From JANXQG01 sp037147235 (GTDB taxonomy: Bacteria > Planctomycetota > Planctomycetia > Pirellulales > Thermoguttaceae), in assembly GCA_037147235.1 (NCBI GenBank), contig JBAWVO010000203.1:1-12031 (forward strand): a stretch of DNA of 12,031 bases. Direction: 5' to 3'. The translations under genes were made by a program, and so were the position numbers. The notes under the pieces are model-generated. The model made no database searches. It was given only the letters and a program-made list of their open reading frames with translations, and was not told the origin of the DNA. Numbering within the stretch: the first letter of the stretch is position 1; each line of letters opens with the position of its first letter. Below are positions 1-6,264 of the stretch, piece by piece.

Positions 1-15
1 TTCTATGCGCCCCAT

Positions 16-49
16 GAAAACTAGGCAAGTCCAGTTTTCCAGAATGGAC
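16..49. repeat. Overlapping palindromes at the end of the A2M frame
   Basis: GAAAACT (16-22) pairs with AGTTTTC (33-39), and GTCCA (29-33) pairs with TGGAC (45-49) around the centre TTTCCAG (36-42). The stop codon of the A2M frame (21-23) lies inside the first palindrome, so the element probably truncates the protein. The same centre TTTCCAG occurs in elements at 1481-1500 and 3341-3430. Confidence 0.7.
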
Positions 50-2999
50 GCGCACTCGGATCGGTCGGATCGGTCGAATTATTGTCGTTCCCCCCGCCTT
101 TTGGAAGAAAGGAACGAAGCAACTCCACCTTGAAACTCACCTCTTGCAATCCCTTGCTCGCAACTTCAATCGTCTTTGTCTCTTCCACTTTCCGTCCGGC
201 GATGGTCGTCCGCAGCACGACTTCGATCGGTCCTTTGTCAACTGCATTGTTATGTACCGTGACGGGGATTTCGGCCGTATCGCCATCGGTAAAAGCCAGC
301 GGCAGCTTGATCTCGCCAAACAGATCCTTCTTCACGGTCAGGTCGTTGCTTGCCTCGCCAGCCAGGGTCTCGGTCGAAATACCTTTGGCCAGGAATTTCC
401 AGGCGGTTGATCGCTCGGGTACGGTCAGGGTGACGGTGGCCGTACCATCTGCGCCGGTGGTGACGACCGGGTTCCAGTAGCCGGTTTCCTGCGGCAGCAG
501 GGCGGAAAGCAGGATCGCGCCGGAGGCGTTGAACTCGGCAGCCATGGCCGCCGCCCGCTTGTCGTCGAGCCGACCGTTATCGCCAAGACGGACGTTACGG
601 AACTTGCCCGAGTTATCGACGACGAGGACTTGGCGTTGGTTCTGGGCGATCAGGCCATTGAGGTCACCGGCCGTGATGTTCGTGCCGCCGGTGTAGGTGT
701 TGCCACCATTGAGTTGCAGGCCACTGAAGCCTGATTGTTTGATAGGCAGAACGAGATCGGCGACAGGGTAGACCTTTCGGTCGAAGTTTTGTTCATCGAG
801 TGTGACATTTTCCACCAGTCCAGCATCGCTGTTGACCCCCACGCCGAACATCAGACGCCCGGTTTGGCTCTCCTCCGCTTGGACCATGAGTGGCAGATCA
901 CTCAGGCTTAGGACCGTACCGTCGGCCGTAGTTCTTGTTAGTGCAATCGCAGCCTTCGAGCTTTCCGCTTCCTCATTCGCTATCTCCTCGCGATCCTTCT
1001 CTGCCAGCAGACGCGGATTGATCGGCTGCGTGGCTGGGCGATAGGAGAACATGATGCTCGACGTGCAGCGGACGGCCGGCTCGCGCTGAGTTCCGCGGAA
1101 GAAATCGCCGATCGAAGGCAGCGGCGAGGCGAACCGGTCCAAGAGCGATTGCTCGACCATCGCCAGGCTCAACTCGGCCGCCACCGGCTTGCCCTGCGGA
1201 TCGGTCGTCGTAACGGTCACTTCAAGTTCGTCGCCGGGGCGAACGCTATCTCCCTTCTCTTTTTGGGAGAGGGCCGGGGTAAGGGGATTTCCCTCCAGGA
1301 GAGGATTGGGGGATTTTCGCTTGGTTGCAATCTTCACGCGGAGATCGCGCTCGACGGTGAACGGACTCGTCGAAGTATGGAAGCGAACAATCGGACGCGG
1401 CTTGCTCTCGACTTTCTTTCCCACTTGCGGTTTTGCTGGCCCCGTAGGATGGACCTCCGAGTCCGTCCTTGTGCCTTGAGGATGGATTTCCAGATCCGTC
1501 GCCGGAATCTGGACGGACTCGGAGGTCCATCCTACAATGTTATCGCTTCCCAAGTCCGGTCGCGGATCCGTCATCACGGCCACGGCCAACTCGAAATTCG
1601 GCGCAAGAGTCGCCGTCATCGGAATCTCTAGTTTGTTGGCCCCCGTCTTCAACTCGACCAGTCGATAATCCAACACCCGGGCACCCTGGTAGGTCACCAG
1701 CGCAAGGGCTGGAGCATCGCGCCAGTGCAACTGAACTGCGGCCGTATCGCCAACCTTATAGGTGTGCAGGTTGGCCAGGATGCGAAGCCGCACGAGGTCG
1801 TCTTCGCCGCTGATCTGTAGCGAAGCCTGGCCCGTAATCGGATTGTGGAAGCGATCGACCGCCTCGGCTCGCAGGAAATAGGTGCCGCCCTTGTCAAGCT
1901 TGATCGTTTGCCGGGCTTTGCCGTCGGCAGCCGTCGTCAGCTCATGCTCCTCGACCAACCGCTCGCCTGGCCGACCTGCGACCAGCGTCCGCTCCAATAC
2001 TTTCAGCTTGAGCTTCTGGGCCAGCGGCTTGTTCTCCGCATCGCGGACATTCACGGTGGTTTCCAGCGATTCGCCCGTCACATAGACCGGCCGTACCGTA
2101 CTCACGCCAACAGAAAACCCCTGGGCAGCCAGCACGAAATTGACCTGTGCGTTCACATTGCCTTCGGGCAATTGAACGGTAAGCGGCAGAATCTGTGATT
2201 CGCTATATTCGCGGGTTGGCAGGTTGATGGGAACCTCACCCTTGGCGTTGGTGGTGGCCGTCAACATGCGGTCGCCGGCCAGTTGATAGCGGATCTCGCG
2301 GCCGACCACGGGGGCACCGTAGTAGAATTCGGCCCGGATCGCGCCTTCGATCGGCTCGCCGCGGTAATAGACCCGTCGCGGCGTATCGACCACCAGACGG
2401 ATCGGTTCGAGTTGGTACTCATGAACGAGAAACGTGCCCTGAAAATTTTGCGATCCGTTATCGTGAACCAACACGCGATACTGACCCTGGGGGCTGTTGG
2501 GCGGCAGGACGAAATGGGCGTGGAAGCTGCCGAAGGCGTTGAGCTTCACCTTTTCCTGGCAGATCGGCCGATTGCGGGCGTCGAAGACATCGACCGTGTA
2601 CGACTTGTCCTTGTCGATCGCATAGACGTCATCGGCCGCGCGGCGGAGACAACCGCGGACATTCACCAGTTGGCCCGCACGATAGGCCGGACGATCGGTG
2701 TAGATGTAACCTTTGTCGGTCAGGCCTTGTGCGACGCCAACACCTTGGAGATTGAGCATGTTCGATGCGACGTTGTTCTCAATGGCAGCAAAGACGCGGA
2801 TGTCGCTGGAGTTGAGTGGGCCTTGCGAAGCCGCAAGCGGTTTGCCTTCAGCAGTAACGAGGTTCTTATAGCTCTTTTGAAAAACTCCGTCCTTGTCGGT
2901 CACCGCTTCGCCAATCACCTCGCGGCCGTTGGAAACCAGCAGCCGCACGCCAGGCCACGGTTTACCGCTGAGCATGTTCTCGGCGAAGACAAAGACCCC
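21..2999 (-). CDS. Alpha-2-macroglobulin family protein, broken 3' portion (MG2 and A2M domains, no thioester domain)
   Basis: Secreted or periplasmic bacterial A2M-type protein, a family thought to trap attacking proteases. The MG2 signature YIYTDRPAYRAGQ lies near 2708-2670, followed by further macroglobulin-like beta domains. The A2M domain is at about 495-200, with ETGYWNP and LTVPERSTAWKFLAKG. Family members normally continue for hundreds of residues, including the thioester (CxEQ) domain; here translation stops at 21-23 just after the A2M domain. The frame stays open up to 3194, but codons above about 3000 are an out-of-frame shadow of the TPR part, so I start at the first A2M-like codon. 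No good start codon is present (the first internal ATG is at 2975), so this is probably the downstream half of a frameshifted or deleted gene whose upstream half is the TPR frame at 2962-3750. Several repeat elements are translated in frame. Family assignment is firm; functionality is doubtful. Confidence 0.85.
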   Translation of the reverse strand, partial: GVFVFAENMLSGKPWPGVRLLVSNGREVIGEAVTDKDGVFQKSYKNLVTAEGKPLAASQGPLNSSDIRVFAAIENNVASNMLNLQGVGVAQGLTDKGYIYTDRPAYRAGQLVNVRGCLRRAADDVYAIDKDKSYTVDVFDARNRPICQEKVKLNAFGSFHAHFVLPPNSPQGQYRVLVHDNGSQNFQGTFLVHEYQLEPIRLVVDTPRRVYYRGEPIEGAIRAEFYYGAPVVGREIRYQLAGDRMLTATTNAKGEVPINLPTREYSESQILPLTVQLPEGNVNAQVNFVLAAQGFSVGVSTVRPVYVTGESLETTVNVRDAENKPLAQKLKLKVLERTLVAGRPGERLVEEHELTTAADGKARQTIKLDKGGTYFLRAEAVDRFHNPITGQASLQISGEDDLVRLRILANLHTYKVGDTAAVQLHWRDAPALALVTYQGARVLDYRLVELKTGANKLEIPMTATLAPNFELAVAVMTDPRPDLGSDNIVGWTSESVQIPATDLEIHPQGTRTDSEVHPTGPAKPQVGKKVESKPRPIVRFHTSTSPFTVERDLRVKIATKRKSPNPLLEGNPLTPALSQKEKGDSVRPGDELEVTVTTTDPQGKPVAAELSLAMVEQSLLDRFASPLPSIGDFFRGTQREPAVRCTSSIMFSYRPATQPINPRLLAEKDREEIANEEAESSKAAIALTRTTADGTVLSLSDLPLMVQAEESQTGRLMFGVGVNSDAGLVENVTLDEQNFDRKVYPVADLVLPIKQSGFSGLQLNGGNTYTGGTNITAGDLNGLIAQNQRQVLVVDNSGKFRNVRLGDNGRLDDKRAAAMAAEFNASGAILLSALLPQETGYWNPVVTTGADGTATVTLTVPERSTAWKFLAKGISTETLAGEASNDLTVKKDLFGEIKLPLAFTDGDTAEIPVTVHNNAVDKGPIEVVLRTTIAGRKVEETKTIEVASKGLQEVSFKVELLRSFLPKGGGNDNNSTDPTDPSARPFWKTGLA
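58..75. repeat. Two tandem 9-bp units within the A2M frame
   Basis: GGATCGGTC occurs at 58-66 and again at 67-75, read on the minus strand as TDPTDPS. It adjoins the terminal palindrome and, on the other side, a stretch with outer arms CGTTCC/GGAACG (about 89-117) that reads RSFLPKGGG. Together these look like stacked repeat insertions after the last recognisable A2M residues. Confidence 0.5.
1249..1298. repeat. Repeat element read in frame as LTPALSQKEKG
   Basis: The plus strand has CTCCC, a pyrimidine-rich loop and GGGAG, followed by a GGGCCGGGGTAAGGGG tail. This resembles a widely dispersed repeat whose translation is recognisable as LTPALSQ+ER/KEKG. It interrupts the A2M frame between KRKSP and VRPGDELEVTVTTTDPQG, sequence that related proteins appear to join directly. 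The frame is preserved. The repeat identity is from memory; the in-frame position is seen. Confidence 0.6.
1444..1535. repeat. Inverted pair of palindromic elements with a third copy between, inside the A2M frame
   Basis: The 25-bp segment 1444-1468 is the exact reverse complement of 1511-1535. Each is built on GGATGGAC...GTCCGTCC. Between them, 1480-1500 is a third related unit with the centre TTTCCAG (1487-1493). The block is translated in frame (VGWTSESVQ...TDSEVHPTG) and could form a long hairpin in DNA or mRNA. Similar units recur in planctomycete genomes as far as I recall. Confidence 0.8.
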
Positions 3000-3750
3000 T
3001 AATGAACTGCTCGAACAAGGCGGCCGCCTCGGCAAACTTGCCGAGGTTCTGCTGGCACTCGCCAATGAGCAGCTCGATCTCGATTTGCTTCTCCGCGTTG
3101 GCCCCGGTCTCCAGGGCCTTCTTGTAGAACTCCAAAGCCTTAGCGTAGTCGGGCTTCTGATCTTCCTTGGGCGGCTTGAAGTAGGCGTCGGCAAACTCCA
3201 GGTAGATGTCGGCGATCTGTTGTTTGCGATCGGTTGAGAGCAGATACTCGGCCTCGGCCCGATAAATCAACTCGGCGGCGCGGAAGTCGCCTTTGCGGGC
3301 CAGTGACACAGCCTTGGCAAAGCGTGCCCGACGTGCCCAACATACGTCAGGCTTTCCAGCCTGACTTGAACGTACGTCAGGCTTTCCAGTCTGACTTGAA
3401 CGTACGTTAGGCTTTCCAGCCTGACTTGGAAGTTCCTTGCCAAGCCGATCGAAAACGGCGATGGCCTCGTCATACTTGCCGCCCAAGTGCAGTGCGCGGC
3501 CCTTCAAATAGAGCAGGTAATCGCACGGGGCGTCTTTGACCCGGACCGCCTCGTCGATGGCCTTCACGGCATCGGAATAGCGGCGGTCCTGCATTGCCTC
3601 GCGAATCTTATCCGCCACCAGGGGGGCATCTGCCGAAGGTTTTTCTACGGGCACCCCATGTGCCGCCGGAGCCGCAGCAGTCGGCAGGGCCATGCCAATG
3701 AAAATCAAGAGGAACAAAAGCAAATTCAGTGACCACCGAAGCGTTTTCAT
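2962..3750 (-). CDS. Secreted TPR protein, N-terminal part of the broken A2M gene
   Basis: The 262-residue frame starts with a clear signal peptide (MKTLRWSLNLLLFLLIFIG, then an AAA cleavage region near residues 25-27). Helical TPR-like repeats follow at about 45-105 and 140-250, including ALEFYKKALETGANAEKQIEIELLIGECQQNLGKFAEAAALFEQF. This wording matches the N-terminal TPR region of planctomycete TPR-A2M proteins (from memory). Residues after about 250 (RGLCLRREHAQR, then stop) are out of frame: the A2M-like sequence resumes in another frame at about 3001. Residues 107-136 are three copies of a 10-residue unit encoded by a 30-bp tandem repeat, sitting where the family would read directly into WARRARFAKA. 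The start is supported by the signal peptide; Shine-Dalgarno is weak. It is divergent from the mazF-like gene, 80 bp away. Confidence 0.75.
   Translation of the reverse strand: MKTLRWSLNLLLFLLIFIGMALPTAAAPAAHGVPVEKPSADAPLVADKIREAMQDRRYSDAVKAIDEAVRVKDAPCDYLLYLKGRALHLGGKYDEAIAVFDRLGKELPSQAGKPNVRSSQTGKPDVRSSQAGKPDVCWARRARFAKAVSLARKGDFRAAELIYRAEAEYLLSTDRKQQIADIYLEFADAYFKPPKEDQKPDYAKALEFYKKALETGANAEKQIEIELLIGECQQNLGKFAEAAALFEQFIRGLCLRREHAQR
3341..3430. repeat. Three tandem copies of a 30-bp palindromic unit inside the TPR gene
   Basis: Copies lie at 3341-3370, 3371-3400 and 3401-3430, differing by a few bases. Each carries GTCAGGC or a close variant, the centre TTTCCAG, and a matching GCCTGAC-type arm. 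The unit length is a multiple of three, so the array is read as a 10-residue repeat (SSQAGKPDVR) without breaking the frame. It is not CRISPR: there are no unique spacers. Confidence 0.9.
3650..3664. repeat. Short palindrome after the TPR signal peptide
   Basis: GGCAC (3650-3654), five bases, GTGCC (3660-3664). It encodes part of the segment just after the signal peptide (AAHGVPVEKP). It resembles a short palindrome I recall as common in planctomycetes. A chance palindrome of this size is possible. Confidence 0.35.
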
Positions 3751-3785
3751 AGTTTGACTTTCAGGAATCGAGTAAGCGAGGCGGA

Positions 3786-3824
3786 TTGTCAGAAGTCCTT
3801 ACAGTATAATACCTTGCTGGCAAG
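3786..3824 (+). promoter_or_regulatory. Candidate promoter and operator of the mazF-like gene
   Basis: A perfect TATAAT (3805-3810) is preceded by TTGTCA (3786-3791), but the 13-base spacing is too short for a standard pair, so the -35 is uncertain. A small palindrome, CTTGC TG GCAAG (3813-3824), covers the predicted transcription start and could be an autoregulatory operator, as in many toxin-antitoxin promoters. On the other strand the same sequence offers TATTAT/TATACT for the divergent TPR gene. Confidence 0.35.
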
Positions 3825-3830
3825 AGGGAA

Positions 3831-3908
3831 ATGTTCCAGAATGTCTCTCGCACGCTAAATCAGGATTGGGAAAATGTGGATCGAGAAACATGGGACGGCC
3901 ACTCCTAA
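3831..3908 (+). CDS. 25-codon ORF upstream of the mazF-like toxin, possible antitoxin remnant or leader
   Basis: The frame runs from ATG 3831 (preceded by AGAGGG, very close) to TAA 3906-3908, ending 19 bp before the toxin ATG. The peptide ends in DWENVDRETWDGHS, an acidic, tryptophan-containing tail of the sort found at the C-terminus of antitoxins that grip MazF. It is far shorter than any complete antitoxin, and an in-frame stop at 3807-3809 prevents a longer version. It may be the last part of a lost antitoxin, a leader peptide, or chance. Confidence 0.35.
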   Translation: MFQNVSRTLNQDWENVDRETWDGHS

Positions 3909-3927
3909 CGTGTGCGATTGACCCATC

Positions 3928-4278
3928 ATGCCCCGCAATCCCATTCCAACCCGCGGCGATGTCTGGCTGGTTTCGCTTGATCCCACGATCGGCGACGAGG
4001 TTCAAAAGACTCGCCCGGCCGTGGTGGTCACCAGCAATATCTACAACCGTCATAATTGGGTCGTTGTGATCATGCCGCTGACGTCGCACGATACGGCTGA
4101 ATACGATCAAGTCATGATCGAGCCACCGGAAGGCGGCGTAACTTCGACGAGCGTGACCCTTCCGGACCAAATTCGATCCGTCGATCGCCGCCGCTTGATC
4201 AAGCGTTTAGGCTGCGTATGCCAGGACTCACTACACCGGATCGATCGTTCTTTGAAGATCGTCCTCGACCTCTTGTAG
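3928..4278 (+). CDS. MazF/PemK-family toxin (sequence-specific mRNA endoribonuclease)
   Basis: The 116-residue protein has the usual family length and motifs: RGDVW (9-13), the KTRPAVVVTS strand (27-36) with the conserved arginine 29, IMPLTS (48-53), and QIRSVDRRRL (81-90). MazF/PemK proteins cut single-stranded mRNA at short sequences and slow growth when the antitoxin is degraded; they are normally encoded directly after a 70-90-residue antitoxin. Here no full antitoxin is present upstream, only a 25-codon frame. The gene is followed by a repeat-rich gap and a convergent gene. The family call is strong; the cleavage sequence cannot be told. Confidence 0.9.
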   Translation: MPRNPIPTRGDVWLVSLDPTIGDEVQKTRPAVVVTSNIYNRHNWVVVIMPLTSHDTAEYDQVMIEPPEGGVTSTSVTLPDQIRSVDRRRLIKRLGCVCQDSLHRIDRSLKIVLDLL

Positions 4279-4308
4279 GTCAGGGAAAGGGGAACAAAAC
4301 GAGTTCCT

Positions 4309-4353
4309 GCCCCGGAGGGGCGCGTGAGAATAGCCCAGCGATTTATCGCTGGG
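4309..4353. repeat. Two adjacent hairpin-forming REP-like palindromes
   Basis: GCCCC GGA GGGGC (4309-4321) is followed by a perfect nine-base inverted repeat CCCAGCGAT TT ATCGCTGGG (4334-4353). The composite resembles a dispersed intergenic repeat of planctomycetes (from memory). Lying just after the toxin gene, it could also act as a transcription terminator or mRNA 3' stabiliser. Confidence 0.7.
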
Positions 4354-4452
4354 GAAGATGGCAAGCAAACCGAAAGTCCCGGACGATTGAAACTTCATCC
4401 GCGAAGAAAACCACCTGGGCCATGCCTTTACAAGCCTTTCTTCAAAAGCCCT

Positions 4453-4521
4453 AAAGTGCATAGTGTCGGCTCGACCTCTGCTCCCCACTATCCACTTTGT
4501 GTTTCAAAGTTAGGTCGAGCC
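4453..4521. repeat. Two interlocking inverted repeats around a CACTATCCACTTT core
   Basis: AAAGTGCATAGTG (4453-4465) is the reverse complement, with one mismatch, of CACTATCCACTTT (4486-4498). GGCTCGACCT (4468-4477) pairs exactly with AGGTCGAGCC (4512-4521). A close relative of the central CACTATCCACTTTGTGTTTCAAAG lies at 7178-7204, between arms of entirely different sequence. Confidence 0.65.
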
Positions 4522-4523
4522 TT

Positions 4524-4551
4524 CAGCCGGAGGCTGATCCCGCGAAGCGGG
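4524..4551. repeat. Two short back-to-back hairpins
   Basis: CAGCC GGA GGCTG (4524-4536) and CCCGC GAA GCGGG (4539-4551), two bases apart. This looks like a dispersed REP-like unit and is a plausible terminator for either convergent gene, although no T run follows. Confidence 0.6.
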
Positions 4552-4644
4552 ACTTTGCGGCTGGCCGGTGTTGGCAGCGTGTTTTTCAACGGCTCCCTGG
4601 ACCGATCTCTGCTGTCGGCATGCTTATTCTTTTTCTCTTCCGAC

Positions 4645-5745
4645 TTAAACGGCGTAGCCGCATGTCGAGGTGAATATCCGCTCTAGTTCGGCCATCTCCG
4701 CGTGGGTTATCGAAGATTCGTTAGTGGCGTTGTAGTTGATCCTTGCGGTTGCCAAGGTGCAGTTCTTAAATATCAACATTCCTCCGACTCGCCGCGGAGC
4801 CGAGATTACCCTGTGGTAGTCGTCGATGCGTGCGTCGTACTGCTTGGCCGAGATCACCCCGCGACGAAACAGATCTTTTGCGGTAAACATGACCCAAGCG
4901 TCAAGGGAAATGTCGGTGAGGTGGGGAGGCGGCAGAATCCTGCGCCCCATGCTCGGCTGGTTATCGAAAAGCTCGTCGAGCGCCCACCCCCAGCCCGGTT
5001 CTCCGGGATGGACGAAGGCTCCCGCGAATGAAACCAAGAGGATGTTCGGCTCATCCGCCGCACATTGACTTTTGTCCGCGTCCAGTTTCTTGGCAATCTT
5101 TTCGTAAACCTTGGCGTATAACCTTAGAGAATTGTGATATAGCCCCGGCACTTTGGGCCCTAGTGGATCAAACTTCCCTGGGCGATGCCAAAGAACTGCG
5201 GGGTCTTGCTTCTTTGCCACCAGGAAGCTCTGGAAACTTTCCCGGTCGTCCTCGCTTTCTCCGATGACGGTGTTTTCTACACGAACATGACGGCCCAGAA
5301 GTGCCAAACGCATATCGCTATCACGTCCATTTGGAAGCGGTGCGTCGAACTCGACCTCGCAGCCTGCTTTCAATGCTCTAGCCCGCGCCCAGAGGTCGAA
5401 CAGGCCGCCATACCATTCCGCCACCTTGCGGCCAGCGGGTGTGCCAAGGAACTGCGCCACATCCTTGACTTTGTTCGATTTCGCGTTTCCAAGTACCAAG
5501 ATGAGGTCTTCGTCCAGTTCCGCAACAGCGGCTTCCGGTATTTCTGATAGCACGCTGAACGGTGGTGCCCATGGCCCGTACTCAAGATCGGCAGCCTTGG
5601 CTTGTTCGATTCGTCGCGCGGCGTCGTCCAGGATGGATGCTGGAAATGCGAGTCGGAGCGGACTGGATACCGGCAACGCCGTCAGCCTTTGGCGAACCGT
5701 CGTCACCATTTCACGGTAAATGTCCTTGCCGTCCCCTGTACTCAT
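4645..5745 (-). CDS. Unknown protein with weak PD-(D/E)xK-like signature
   Basis: I do not recognise the family. The 366-residue cytoplasmic-looking protein has no signal peptide or membrane segment. After a helical region (VAEWYGGLFDLWARARALKAGCEVEFD) it has GRDSDMRLALLGRHVRVENT, with aspartate 144 and glutamate 157. The spacing recalls the D...ExK core of restriction-endonuclease-like folds, but threonine 159 replaces the lysine. The C-terminus (RRVGGMLIFKN...ARINYNATNE) resembles the tail of poorly described nuclease-like proteins. The frame extends eight codons upstream to a TTG, but ATG 5743-5745 with GGGAG just before it is the better start. It is the third gene of a minus-strand unit, 66 bp after the 137-residue gene. 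Coding is well supported; the function is a guess. Confidence 0.75.
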   Translation of the reverse strand: MSTGDGKDIYREMVTTVRQRLTALPVSSPLRLAFPASILDDAARRIEQAKAADLEYGPWAPPFSVLSEIPEAAVAELDEDLILVLGNAKSNKVKDVAQFLGTPAGRKVAEWYGGLFDLWARARALKAGCEVEFDAPLPNGRDSDMRLALLGRHVRVENTVIGESEDDRESFQSFLVAKKQDPAVLWHRPGKFDPLGPKVPGLYHNSLRLYAKVYEKIAKKLDADKSQCAADEPNILLVSFAGAFVHPGEPGWGWALDELFDNQPSMGRRILPPPHLTDISLDAWVMFTAKDLFRRGVISAKQYDARIDDYHRVISAPRRVGGMLIFKNCTLATARINYNATNESSITHAEMAELERIFTSTCGYAV

Positions 5746-5811
5746 GGCTCCCGATGTCCTAATCCGCAATGCTTTCCAGTAAAATCTGATTCGCGAGAAC
5801 CCGCCAATCTG

Positions 5812-6225
5812 CTACGTCATGTTCGTTCGCAGGTGATTCTCCACCTCTACAAGTTGGTGCGAGAACCACTCCGCAACCTGCGACTTCTGCAACGGCAAGG
5901 CACCGGACTGTCCGGCCCTATAAGGCTTTGAACATTCGATCACAACGGAGGACTTCCACGTCGCGGGCTGCAATAGCTGAAGTTTGGCAGTAGCCTGGAA
6001 CCGCCAGCCTTCACGAAGACGAGAAGAGTGGGAGTTACCACAACGTGCTTGGAAGGTGTCGTCGCCCAGCATATCCTCGTCGATCTCCCCTGCCTTTAAT
6101 GCCAGGCTTGGATTGATGCCGTCGCGAAGAGCCATCAGCCAAGGGATGACGATTTCCTTATAGGCATCCCGAGCCTCGATACGGGCTTGCTGCCATTCGT
6201 TCGCGCCAAAAGTGTTTTCACTCAT
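5812..6225 (-). CDS. Unknown 137-residue protein, middle gene of a three-gene unit
   Basis: I do not recognise it. It begins MSENTFGANEWQQARIEARDAYKEIVIPWL, has a central WRFQATAKLQLLQPATWKSSVVIECSK segment of probable beta strands, and ends in a charged helix (AEWFSHQLVEVENHL). No signal peptide or membrane segment is present. The frame opens upstream to 6261, but ATG 6223-6225 preceded by AGGAAA at a good distance is the likely start. It lies 39 bp after the lipoprotein gene and 66 bp before the 366-residue gene, so the three are probably co-transcribed. Its small size and position make it a candidate partner, immunity or adaptor protein for the downstream gene (inference only). Confidence 0.7.
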   Translation of the reverse strand: MSENTFGANEWQQARIEARDAYKEIVIPWLMALRDGINPSLALKAGEIDEDMLGDDTFQARCGNSHSSRLREGWRFQATAKLQLLQPATWKSSVVIECSKPYRAGQSGALPLQKSQVAEWFSHQLVEVENHLRTNMT

Positions 6226-6264
6226 TTGCTGATTTCCTTTTTTCTCGTGGGCAATGTTCAACCT

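Larger units (their letters stand above)
4279..4644. other. Gene-free convergent gap filled with palindromic repeats
   Basis: Between the stops of the mazF-like gene (plus) and the 366-residue gene (minus) I see no credible coding sequence. The stretch holds at least four inverted repeats, listed separately, and no long T tract that would mark an obvious terminator. Short open frames here are low-complexity readings of the repeats. Confidence 0.7.

Noticed and set aside
1246..1530. Small minus-strand frame with DLRVRPDSGDG-like sequence
   Set aside because: It is an alternative-frame reading of the repeat elements within the A2M gene.
2283..3002. A 239-codon open frame on the plus strand opposite the A2M gene
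   Set aside because: It mirrors the strongly supported A2M coding frame and has no recognisable domain; G+C-rich codon use produces such antisense openings.
3341..3430. Possible CRISPR array
   Set aside because: The 30-bp units abut with no spacers between them, and they lie in a coding frame without cas genes.
3799..4170. A 123-codon minus-strand frame over the mazF-like gene
   Set aside because: Antisense shadow of a well-supported toxin; no motifs, and it spans the promoter region.
4324..4686. A 120-codon plus-strand frame in the convergent gap
   Set aside because: It is composed of translated palindromes (for example RAFSRRLIPRSGTLRLAG) and has no domain or good ribosome site.
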